From positions 1-36,620 of the forward strand of contig JAGATI010000005.1 of the NCBI GenBank assembly GCA_017621295.1: 36,620 bases of DNA, in the 5' to 3' direction. The DNA comes from Clostridia bacterium. GTDB taxonomy: Bacteria > Bacillota_A > Clostridia > TANB77 > CAG-508. The position numbers were made by a program, and so were the translations under genes. A model generated the notes under the pieces. It saw only the letters and a program-made list of their open reading frames with translations, was not told the DNA's origin and searched no databases. This document shows, one piece after another, positions 7,300 through 14,259 of the stretch (position 1 is its first letter; each line of letters opens with the position of its first letter).

Positions 7300-8547
7300 A
7301 TGGAGTTTTCACAAGAAATTAAAGACTTATTGAAAGAAGAGTTTCCAAATAAAGACATATATAGCATGAGTTTAGATGAACTCAAAGCATTCAGAATAAA
7401 AGTTACCGAATTGAGACAAGAATATTCATTGCTTGAGTTGGCATTTAAGACATTAGGGAATGCAGCTTATGGCTCAGCAGCTAATAACTTCTTTTATTTT
7501 TACAATTTGAACTTAGCTGGAGACATAACTGGCGAATGTCGTGAGCTTACACAATTTATGTGGAATCGTCTTGAGCTTTTCTTTCATGAAGACATATGGC
7601 AAAGAAAAGAGTTATGGAAGCAATTTGATTTTGAATTAGATGAATCAAAACATGATTGGTATAGACAACAACCAACATCAGTATACAGTGATACTGATTC
7701 GGTGTATACTACATACGGTACTCTATTTGATTGCATGACTTTGGAATATCAGAAAAAATATGATACTGACCGTAAACGTATAGATTGGATTCTTAAGTTC
7801 AATAAGGAATTTCTTGATAAACAAAATAATAAATGGTTGGATGAGTTGTATAATCCACGTCATGCAAAGAACATACATGAATTTGAATTGGAGACTATAT
7901 CAACAGCAGCTATATATTTGAAAAAGAAGAAATATCTCAAAGGATTGTCATATTCAAAAGGTAAGTTTTATGATAAGCCAAAAATGTCGGGAACAGGTAT
8001 TGAAATTATTAAGTCAACTACACCAAAGCTATGTCGTAAGATTCTTACAGAATTAATGGAAGATTTAATGTTCAAAGCTGGAACAATGTCTAAAGAAGAC
8101 TACATATTCTATTTTAGAGATAAGTTAGGTGCATATAAGAAGCAGTTCTATGCTGCACCTATAGAAGACATATCCCAATCTGTTGGTATAGGTGCATATG
8201 GAAAATATATAATAGAAGATGAAGAAAATTTTGTATTTGACAAAGGTTGTCCATTGTCCGTAAAAGCTATAGGACTTTACAATCATCTTGCTTATAAAAA
8301 TGGACAAAAGAATCTTAGAATGGTGTCGGGTAAGATTAAATACTATAATATAAGAATAAGTCCTAAAGAAACATCATATTTTGGATTTCCTGCTGGAGAA
8401 CTTCCAACATGGGCACCAAAGATGGATAAGACATTACAATGGCAAAAAACAGTAATTGATCCAATAAACAGATTTCTTGAGGTTATGAAGTTACCACTTA
8501 TGAATAGTGAGAATACTTTACAAATGAATTTATTTGGATTTGACTAA
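7300..8547 (+). CDS. Family B DNA polymerase, C-terminal fragment (split gene)
   Basis: The 415 residues cover only the second half of a family B DNA polymerase: motif B as K50-x3-N-A-A-Y-G (ELAFKTLGNAAYGS) and motif C as YSDTDSVY (129-136, catalytic Asp131 and Asp133), followed by palm and thumb sequence (KKKKYLKGLSY). The exonuclease domain and motif A (D-x-x-S-L-Y-P) are missing and not elsewhere in this window. The break falls in the fingers helix about 45 residues before motif B. The fragment begins with its own ATG, has no intein half at its start, and is preceded by a promoter. It is therefore probably expressed separately and assembles with an N-terminal subunit. A decayed pseudogene is possible, but both key motifs and the full C-terminus are intact. 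Confidence 0.92.
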   Translation: MEFSQEIKDLLKEEFPNKDIYSMSLDELKAFRIKVTELRQEYSLLELAFKTLGNAAYGSAANNFFYFYNLNLAGDITGECRELTQFMWNRLELFFHEDIWQRKELWKQFDFELDESKHDWYRQQPTSVYSDTDSVYTTYGTLFDCMTLEYQKKYDTDRKRIDWILKFNKEFLDKQNNKWLDELYNPRHAKNIHEFELETISTAAIYLKKKKYLKGLSYSKGKFYDKPKMSGTGIEIIKSTTPKLCRKILTELMEDLMFKAGTMSKEDYIFYFRDKLGAYKKQFYAAPIEDISQSVGIGAYGKYIIEDEENFVFDKGCPLSVKAIGLYNHLAYKNGQKNLRMVSGKIKYYNIRISPKETSYFGFPAGELPTWAPKMDKTLQWQKTVIDPINRFLEVMKLPLMNSENTLQMNLFGFD

Positions 8548-8565
8548 ACATAATATAAATAATAT

Positions 8566-8670
8566 ATGGAAGCATTTTTTCAATCTATTATAGATCATTG
8601 GTTTTTGTCTATAATTATAGTGATGATAATAACAAATTGGCTTAGAATATTAACTAAACAGGAAAATTGA
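8566..8670 (+). CDS. Possible 34-residue single-span membrane peptide
   Basis: The frame encodes a 34-residue peptide beginning MEAFFQSIIDHWFLSIIIV, with one hydrophobic segment followed by a basic end (ILTKQEN). It lies 18 bases after the polymerase fragment and ends 2 bases before the next tiny frame. Small membrane peptides are common in phages, but an AT-rich genome also yields such frames by chance. Confidence 0.4.
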   Translation: MEAFFQSIIDHWFLSIIIVMIITNWLRILTKQEN

Positions 8671-8672
8671 AT

Positions 8673-8756
8673 ATGGATGCAAATGGTATATTTAGTCTAT
8701 TATTGCTTATGGCTATGTGTATGATGATATTTATAGAACCTAATGATGAAAAATAA
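8673..8756 (+). CDS. Possible 27-residue membrane peptide
   Basis: The frame encodes a 27-residue peptide beginning MDANGIFSLLLLMAMCMMIF and ending EPNDEK, so it has one hydrophobic span and an acidic tail. It follows the preceding tiny frame by 2 bases, and the pair would form a small operon after the polymerase. Evidence is the hydrophobic pattern and spacing only. Confidence 0.35.
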   Translation: MDANGIFSLLLLMAMCMMIFIEPNDEK

Positions 8757-8768
8757 ACTATATTTTGT

Positions 8769-8796
8769 TTGAAATTTTCAATTTCAATAACTATAT
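8769..8796 (+). promoter_or_regulatory. Class 1 promoter before the gene at 8846
   Basis: TTGAAA (8769-8774), a 16-base spacer and CTATAT (8791-8796). The start codon lies 49 bases beyond. Same boxes and spacing as the other sites of this class. Confidence 0.65.
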
Positions 8797-8845
8797 TTTA
8801 ATTGTTAAACATTTAATATAATACATATACAAAAAATTAAAGATT

Positions 8846-9730
8846 ATGGAAGATAAGTATCAGATTTATTTTGGTGACAATGGATTGACATCAACATCTG
8901 CAAATCATATTTGCAATAAGGCAAAAGAGTACATTAAGAAGATAGAGACTGAGTTAAATAATATTAGGCTATATTCTACAAGTCTTACATCTCTTACAGA
9001 TACAAATATGAAAGTTAAGACCAATGAATGTTTAAGTATAAATAAGTTTACAGATATTGCAAACAATCTTGAGACTATTGGAGAATGTAAGTCACTTTGT
9101 GCATGGCTTAGAGAAGCAATCAAAGCTAAGGATGCAACTATCAAAACCGTACATTCTCTATCGTTCCAACGGTGGTTGTCTGACAACAATATTGACTTTG
9201 AGATGCATTCTCCATATATGGAATCTTCAAAGACATTTGATGATTTCCTTGCAACGTTGTCAATTAAAGAATTGAACAGATATTATTCTCTTGAAGCAAA
9301 ATGTGCTGCAATTGGAAAGTATATTCATACAGATGGCGCATTTTATAAAGCACGTATGGAAATGTACAATAAGCAGAATAATCCTGTAGATGTACAGAAT
9401 GAAAATGGAACAGTTCTTGTATATCAACATGAATTTCCATTAGCTTCTAGTAGTGTAGATGATATGTTTTTCAATCTAAATCAAAAATATCGTTCATATC
9501 AAGCAGAACTTAATTCTATTAAGCATAAAGGGGAGACATGGATATCAAATCAAGCAACATCTACAAATATTGAGTATGGTAAGAAGAATGCTGAATATCA
9601 AGATCAATATGCTAAGTTGTTTGCACAATATCAGAATTTCTTAATTGAAGAAGAAAAGAGAGTTAGTAATCTTAAGATTATCATTCCTGATGCTCTTAAG
9701 AATATATATGAACTTATAGATAAAGTATAA
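8846..9730 (+). CDS. Unknown protein, 294 residues, mostly helical
   Basis: The product is soluble, with many charged and Gln/Asn residues and long helix-like segments (AKEYIKKIETELNNIRLYS near the start; YGKKNAEYQDQYAKLFAQYQ and a final FLIEEEKRVSNLKIIIPDAL segment). No signal peptide, membrane span or catalytic motif is seen. It has its own class 1 promoter, the class that also precedes the polymerase, sigma factor and clpX, which suggests an early or middle role, perhaps in replication. It ends 7 bases before the structured RNA, so the RNA could be cut from its 3' untranslated region. Family not recognised. Confidence 0.88.
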   Translation: MEDKYQIYFGDNGLTSTSANHICNKAKEYIKKIETELNNIRLYSTSLTSLTDTNMKVKTNECLSINKFTDIANNLETIGECKSLCAWLREAIKAKDATIKTVHSLSFQRWLSDNNIDFEMHSPYMESSKTFDDFLATLSIKELNRYYSLEAKCAAIGKYIHTDGAFYKARMEMYNKQNNPVDVQNENGTVLVYQHEFPLASSSVDDMFFNLNQKYRSYQAELNSIKHKGETWISNQATSTNIEYGKKNAEYQDQYAKLFAQYQNFLIEEEKRVSNLKIIIPDALKNIYELIDKV

Positions 9731-9737
9731 AAGACAT

Positions 9738-10060
9738 ATATGCAACATATATATTGTGTGTCAGTAAGTCAACATAAGATTCTAAGAGTTGTTCTTTAAC
9801 TTATGTGAGTAATGTGAGCAATATGGAAGCGTTATGAATCAATACGCCTGGTATGCTTGATTGTATATTGGGCAACAAGTATGCTTTTTGTTTTGACTAC
9901 CAAAAATTCTCTCAGTTTGTACATATTATTTATGTGTACTAAGAATGATGGTTGATTTTGGTTTTGATTTTGAGGTGGTCAAAGTTTTTGACTTAGATAT
10001 TGGCATAATTTTCATATTGAACATATTAGCTTATTTGACATACATATATATGTTGCATAT
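9738..10060 (+). ncRNA. Structured noncoding RNA of about 320 nt, family unknown
   Basis: A 399-base stretch without genes is closed by a long helix: 9738-9754 pairs with 10044-10060 over 17 bp, and after one bulged base 9756-9763 pairs with 10036-10043, giving 25 pairs. Inside are ACATAAG/CTTATGT (9772-9778 with 9800-9806), CAATAT/ATATTG (9819-9824 with 9865-9870) enclosing a bulged hairpin at 9837-9862, AACAAG/TTTGTT (9874-9879 with 9887-9892), and TTGACTACC/GGTGGTCAA (9893-9901 with 9974-9982) enclosing a two-part hairpin at 9906-9946. The non-Watson-Crick pairs are G-U on the + strand and would be A-C mismatches on the minus strand, so the + strand is the likely transcript. No tRNA, tmRNA or RNase P hallmark is visible. 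Confidence 0.65.
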
Positions 10061-10129
10061 TTTTCAATTTCAATTTCTTAATAGCTAGTATTATTATATT
10101 ATTATAAAATTTTTATACATACATATATT

Positions 10130-10459
10130 ATGATTAGTCAAGAACTATTAGAGAAGATGTCAAGTGTCATTGAAAATACATTTAAGAACAAATATTTGAA
10201 TGACAGCATAGGATATTCATATGAGAAGCAAGATGCTATCAATGCATTGGATGACTTAAAGAATGAGAACAATGACGATTTACTAAATCTTGTGTTGGAT
10301 GACATCGAGATAAACTTAGATGTTGAGGTTAATGATTTTGATGATGATGATTGGGACAATTTTTATAATATATTAGATAGTGAGATTGACAATGCTAAAG
10401 AAAGTATTATAGATATTGAAGTTGAAGATGAGTTCAGTAATGCATATTGGGAGGAATGA
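10130..10459 (+). CDS. Small very acidic protein
   Basis: The 109-residue product is strongly acidic, with a run of aspartates near the middle (VNDFDDDDWDNF) and an acidic end (DIEVEDEFSNAYWEE). It is likely helical and soluble. Small acidic phage proteins often bind a host protein or mimic DNA, but nothing here proves either. It is the first gene after the structured RNA and overlaps the beginning of the next gene region through ATGA at 10456-10459. No family recognised. Confidence 0.8.
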   Translation: MISQELLEKMSSVIENTFKNKYLNDSIGYSYEKQDAINALDDLKNENNDDLLNLVLDDIEINLDVEVNDFDDDDWDNFYNILDSEIDNAKESIIDIEVEDEFSNAYWEE

Positions 10460-10461
10460 CA

Positions 10462-10779
10462 ATGAAAAGTTTTGACGCATATGTAGCTTTATTGATAGCT
10501 GTACTTTTAATTGTAATTAGTGGATTAATATATTTATTCACTAATGTAGTATTTGATGATTCTAAAGAACAATCAAGAATTGAAAGCGTCTGTACATATT
10601 GTGTATTCTATACAGAAAGCAATATAGATACTTTGTCTTATAAATGTTATGATTATAGTCTTACATCTTATAGAGGCTCAAATATGTTGCAGTTAGAGAC
10701 AGATAATGGTTGGAAAGTAGTTGAAACAACAACTGCACCGATAAAAGTAATTAGATTTAAGAAATATGAAAGACATTAA
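10462..10779 (+). CDS. Small membrane-anchored protein
   Basis: From ATG 10462 the protein reads MKSFDAYVALLIAVLLIVIS, giving one membrane span at about residues 6-29, then a soluble domain of about 75 residues with two Cys close together (CTYCVFY) and one further on. An in-frame ATG at 10456 overlaps the preceding stop. The start at 10462 is favoured because GGAGG at 10450-10454 lies 7 bases before it, one of very few Shine-Dalgarno-like sites in the window. Topology is probably N-in with the C-terminal domain outside the cytoplasm. Function unknown. Confidence 0.75.
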   Translation: MKSFDAYVALLIAVLLIVISGLIYLFTNVVFDDSKEQSRIESVCTYCVFYTESNIDTLSYKCYDYSLTSYRGSNMLQLETDNGWKVVETTTAPIKVIRFKKYERH

Positions 10780-10984
10780 AGGGCAAAAGATATGGATTGT
10801 AGTATCTAAGCAAGGTATGCCTATGATGTTTTTAGGAAAAGAGCCAATTAAGAAAGATGATCAATGGATGGGTACACATTATGTCAATAGTATAATATAT
10901 GAACAAGTATGTGATATAGCTAATACTGTTGGGCTTACTTTTGATGATGATCCTGAATTTATAGAGTTTCAAATAATGAGTTAG
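10766..10984 (+). CDS. Small unknown protein, 72 residues
   Basis: The product begins MKDIKGQKIWIVVSKQGMPM and ends in an acidic segment (LTFDDDPEFIEF). It is probably a small alpha/beta fold. The start overlaps the end of the previous gene by 14 bases, so the two are co-translated. It stops with TAG. No family recognised. Confidence 0.72.
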   Translation: MKDIKGQKIWIVVSKQGMPMMFLGKEPIKKDDQWMGTHYVNSIIYEQVCDIANTVGLTFDDDPEFIEFQIMS

Positions 10985-11042
10985 TCATATTATTATTTTT
11001 AACTAACAAAATACAATATACTTATATATATTAATTAGAAAT

Positions 11043-11552
11043 ATGGCAAATATTGAAGAGAATGTTTTATTGCATACTAATAATCTTGAAGAGAGAATTA
11101 TGAAAGCTACAGGATTGACAAAGAATATAGTATGTAAGATGCTCTGTAATGCCAATGAAACAGAGGACGAATTAGAAAAGGCAAGAATACTATCACATTT
11201 CATATGGCATATGCCAGCAGGACAACTAGCAAATACAGAAGTTGCAAAGATAGCTAAGAAAGAACTTGTTGAAGCTATAGCTAGTGAGATTGGTACTGAA
11301 GTTCCTGAAGACATTATGTCTTCGCTTACTATAGAGGTTAAAGATGACAATAAAGATAATATTGAAGAGACAAAAGAGCCCGTAGTAGAAGAACCTAAGA
11401 GAGAATTTATAGAAGAGACTATCATGAATGACCCTGTAGTAGAAGAGCCAATAGAAAATAAAGTCTTAGATGAAGTTGTAGATGACAAAACTGTAGATGA
11501 TAAAATTGAAGAAAATGTAAAGACTAAGAAGACAAAGGATGTTAAGAAATAA
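11043..11552 (+). CDS. Small helical domain with a long acidic disordered tail
   Basis: Residues 1-90 form a compact helical domain (ERIMKATGLTKNIVCKML, then a helix around EKARILSHFIWHMPAG). Residues 95-169 are a low-complexity tail rich in E, D, V and K, with repeated V-V-E-E-P and D-D-K segments. The domain resembles the start of the next gene product (KISTGLNFIDVKWIEAH...EKYVFLAKLIRNIQ), so the two may be distant paralogues. A charged tail of this kind often acts as a linker or partner-binding arm. No enzyme motif is visible. Confidence 0.82.
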   Translation: MANIEENVLLHTNNLEERIMKATGLTKNIVCKMLCNANETEDELEKARILSHFIWHMPAGQLANTEVAKIAKKELVEAIASEIGTEVPEDIMSSLTIEVKDDNKDNIEETKEPVVEEPKREFIEETIMNDPVVEEPIENKVLDEVVDDKTVDDKIEENVKTKKTKDVKK

Positions 11553-11616
11553 GTCAATTTAGAATAGGGTAAGTGAGGAGTTGAAAGACTTAAAATAATA
11601 TTAATCAATATAATAT

Positions 11617-12030
11617 ATGCGTACATTACCAACAGTACCCTTGACTAAGGAAAATTTTGAAGAGGAGCTAAAGATATCTACTGGACTTAATTTCATTGAT
11701 GTTAAGTGGATAGAAGCACATAAGCCAGAGGATGATAAAGAAAAATATGTATTTTTAGCTAAGCTTATTAGGAACATACAGCTCAATCTTGATAGATGGG
11801 TTGATGGTGAGCTAAACAAATATGGAAGATTTAGAATATTTGAAGAATATCCTGATAAGACACCTGTAGACTTTTCAACATTGACAAAAGTTGAGCAAAA
11901 TGCACTTAAGCCAAGTGTTTTAGTTGAAATGTTGCAGGAAATCATATTTGATGGATTTGATGCTATATATCTTCTTGGTGATACTGGTGCTTTCATAATG
12001 ACAAGTGATGGGCAGAAGATAATAATCTAA
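11617..12030 (+). CDS. Unknown protein related to the preceding gene
   Basis: The product is 137 residues. Its first half (EELKISTGLNFIDVKW, EKYVFLAKLIRNIQLNLDRW) shares the T-G-L ... V ... E-K ... L ... I spacing with the gene at 11043. The second half carries LKPSVLVEMLQEIIFDGFDAIYLLGDTGAF and a basic C-terminus. It looks soluble and globular. It is followed by a short gene in the same direction and then a bidirectional terminator. Function unknown. Confidence 0.8.
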   Translation: MRTLPTVPLTKENFEEELKISTGLNFIDVKWIEAHKPEDDKEKYVFLAKLIRNIQLNLDRWVDGELNKYGRFRIFEEYPDKTPVDFSTLTKVEQNALKPSVLVEMLQEIIFDGFDAIYLLGDTGAFIMTSDGQKIII

Positions 12031-12041
12031 AATATACAATA

Positions 12042-12302
12042 ATGTTTCCAGGTTTTGTTTCAATATATAGAGATGATGAAGAATTCATACATTTATATTT
12101 CTTTCCGGGCATAGACAAATATGGAAAGCAAATATATAGATCATTAGATTTGTCAAATATAGAATTTGACTATAAGTTTTCTAAGAATACAGATGATAAT
12201 GCAATTGACTACAAATTTCTAGAAAAGAATATTGTAAAGATAAAATGTAAGCTTATAGACAGTAGAACAGGACAAGCTGTATATAGAACACTTGAAATAT
12301 AA
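12042..12302 (+). CDS. Small unknown protein, 86 residues
   Basis: The product (MFPGFVSIYRDDEEFIHLYF...) is rich in aromatic and beta-forming residues, consistent with a small beta-sheet domain. It begins 11 bases after the previous stop and ends just before the palindromic terminator at 12317-12340. No family recognised. Confidence 0.75.
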   Translation: MFPGFVSIYRDDEEFIHLYFFPGIDKYGKQIYRSLDLSNIEFDYKFSKNTDDNAIDYKFLEKNIVKIKCKLIDSRTGQAVYRTLEI

Positions 12303-12316
12303 AAACAACAATAAAA

Positions 12317-12340
12317 TAGGGATTCTCAATTGAGAATCCC
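12317..12340. terminator. Perfect palindromic bidirectional terminator
   Basis: A 24-base perfect palindrome (AGGGATTCTCAA and its reverse complement) lies between convergent genes. An outer ACAACAA/TTGTTGT pair extends the stem on both sides. A-rich sequence to the left and T-rich sequence to the right allow use in both directions. Confidence 0.8.
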
Positions 12341-12357
12341 TTTGTTGTATATTATGA

Positions 12358-12996
12358 TTATATGTAAGTCTTTACTGATTCTATCATATCTCTATAGTTA
12401 GTTAAGAACTCATCCCTTATTTCAGCAGACTGGAATGATAAGAATCTAGACCAACTTGTAGACTTTGCGGAATCTAGATTGTCTGCTCGATATGCTATAT
12501 AGTACAATGGTTCTCCTTGTTGTGGGATCCATCCCTTCCGATATATGTCTCTAAGAACTTTAAGCTTACCAACAATCTTTATTTGATTATTTGTCTCTTC
12601 ATCTTTGCCTTCATCATATAATGCAGCTGCTGGATAGTCTATTACCGCACCTTCCCAATCTTCCGGCTTATGTGATAAGTTTGTTCCAGGAAACATTTCT
12701 TCCCAACATCCCTTTATAGCTTCTGCCATCATAGTATTGTCAGGTTCAAATGTTATAATGTTGTTGTTCTTATAGTCTATATAAAACAGATTGTTAGATG
12801 TCATTAAGTCAGCTGTTGTATAGTTTCCACTATGACCACCAAAGTACATCAATTTATCTAATATTCCAAGAGGATTTGTCTTATTTCCTCTTATATATAT
12901 CAAATATTTTGGCTTGTCAGGTGTAGAGTCATCCATGACAGGATGAAGTCTTCCAATAGCATTCTTATTATATATTGTCTTACATGTGCACGCCAT
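12358..12996 (-). CDS. Conserved-looking phage protein of unknown function
   Basis: The 212-residue product starts MACTCKTIYNKNAIGRLHP. The C-terminus (EPLYYIAYRADNLDSAKSTS, then LSFQSAEIRDEFLTNYRDMIESVKTYI) has the look of a segment found in other phage proteins from Bacteroidetes, as a recollection rather than a search result. A middle segment (IDYPAAALYDEGKDEE) is rich in loops. There is no signal peptide. It follows the MucBP-like repeat gene by 18 bases and may encode its partner, for example an accessory tail or virion protein. Confidence 0.82.
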   Translation of the reverse strand: MACTCKTIYNKNAIGRLHPVMDDSTPDKPKYLIYIRGNKTNPLGILDKLMYFGGHSGNYTTADLMTSNNLFYIDYKNNNIITFEPDNTMMAEAIKGCWEEMFPGTNLSHKPEDWEGAVIDYPAAALYDEGKDEETNNQIKIVGKLKVLRDIYRKGWIPQQGEPLYYIAYRADNLDSAKSTSWSRFLSFQSAEIRDEFLTNYRDMIESVKTYI

Positions 12997-13014
12997 TATG
13001 TTTGTCTATATTAG

Positions 13015-14166
13015 TTATATTTTATGATATTCAACATGAAGTGTTTTATTCTTAATGTCTCGTATGTACATATATTTAGTATGTGTGACATATCCAGGAA
13101 TTTCGGGGGCCTCATATAGATATGTTGTATTATGATGTAAGTTAGATATGACTTCTGGATTAGATATTCCAGAACTAGATATCTGATTGCCTTTGTCATC
13201 AATGAACCATACATTGAATGTAAGCAACTTATAGTATTCAATATCTACATTTACTATATATTCATCTGTATCTTTATCATATTTGTAGTATTCATCTATA
13301 GTAAATGTCAATGGTTTGAATTCTGTATAGAATCCTTCTATAGATTCAGGTGACACAAAATATGAATCTCCTATTCTATATTTGTCAGGCAAGCATACAG
13401 TTGTAACAGTCTTAGGATTGTCAGAATCATTATCAATCTTTATAGTGTTTATACATATCTTTCTATAGTGGTTCAATCTTATTTCAATAATGTTATGCTT
13501 ATTCTTTAGAGGTATTTCTATAATATTGTCTACAGGAGCATAATAATATTTGTCCGATATAGAATCAGGTATGTCTACAGCATATGAATATATTCCATTT
13601 TCAAACTGTTCATCAGATATTTCAGCAGGATCTATAATTTGTGTATCTAATGTTATGCCTCGTTCTGAAACATAGTCTATTATGATGTCTTCTATCTTAT
13701 GATATATGTTCTTCAACACTATATGTGGTTCAACAATAACTTCTATTGTATCAACATCTCTATAATATCCTTTGACATAAGGTAGAACATAAGTATACTT
13801 ATCACCCTCAAATACACAAGGAAGCTCATATTGTAAGCTTTCACCAAATCTACTGTCATATTCTAATAGATGATATTCATTAGTTAGTGAATCACATATT
13901 ACAATATATCCTTCATCATCTAATATGTCAATATGTGAATATATGTACTTACGGTATATCAACTTTATTTTAGTATCTTTCTCTATATAGAAGTCTATTT
14001 TGTCTTGTTCTATATAGTAACCATCAAATTGTGGTATTGTACATAATACATGTTGTCCTATCTTATATATTAGTTTCTGCTCTTCAAACATAGGATTTCC
14101 AAGCAAATCATGTCCACTTATGATCAGCTCAACATTGTCATCATTATGATAGGTTGGATATATCAT
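13015..14166 (-). CDS. Protein of five MucBP-like repeats, possible adhesin
   Basis: The 383 residues consist of about five repeats of 65-80 residues (roughly 11-73, 78-157, 160-236, 238-314 and 315-383). In most, a strand with D-D-x-G is followed by a hydrophobic-G-Y/F-Y turn (FDGYY, VKGYY, IEGFY, IPGYV), and each closes with a short strand ending in Y-[HRY]-K. This layout resembles MucBP-type beta domains that bind glycans or mucin in surface proteins. No signal peptide or membrane anchor is present. In a phage the likeliest place is the virion surface or tail, where it could bind host or mucus glycans. The family assignment rests on pattern only. Confidence 0.85.
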   Translation of the reverse strand: MIYPTYHNDDNVELIISGHDLLGNPMFEEQKLIYKIGQHVLCTIPQFDGYYIEQDKIDFYIEKDTKIKLIYRKYIYSHIDILDDEGYIVICDSLTNEYHLLEYDSRFGESLQYELPCVFEGDKYTYVLPYVKGYYRDVDTIEVIVEPHIVLKNIYHKIEDIIIDYVSERGITLDTQIIDPAEISDEQFENGIYSYAVDIPDSISDKYYYAPVDNIIEIPLKNKHNIIEIRLNHYRKICINTIKIDNDSDNPKTVTTVCLPDKYRIGDSYFVSPESIEGFYTEFKPLTFTIDEYYKYDKDTDEYIVNVDIEYYKLLTFNVWFIDDKGNQISSSGISNPEVISNLHHNTTYLYEAPEIPGYVTHTKYMYIRDIKNKTLHVEYHKI

Positions 14167-14189
14167 ATATAAAAATAATTTGTTAAAAA

Positions 14190-14217
14190 TTGAAATTTTT
14201 AAGTTACTTTTCTATAT
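14190..14217 (+). promoter_or_regulatory. Class 1 promoter of the sigma factor gene
   Basis: TTGAAA (14190-14195), a 16-base spacer and CTATAT (14212-14217), 42 bases before the sigma factor ATG. The phage sigma factor gene thus carries the same promoter type as the polymerase and clpX genes. Confidence 0.65.
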
Positions 14218-14259
14218 ATTATTTATATACGTAGGCAAAAATATGCTTGAAGCAATGAA

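Noticed and set aside
7300..7440. Intein at the start of the polymerase fragment
   Set aside because: No C-terminal intein His-Asn junction or splicing blocks; the fragment begins with its own ATG.
9731..10129. tRNA, tmRNA or group I intron in the gene-free stretch
   Set aside because: No cloverleaf, CCA end or T-loop sequence, no tag peptide frame, and flanking genes are not two halves of one gene.
11003..11632. Long minus-strand frame opposite the gene at 11043
   Set aside because: Ser/Thr low-complexity product that arises from the acidic repeats of the + strand gene; it spans an intergenic region and overlaps the next gene.
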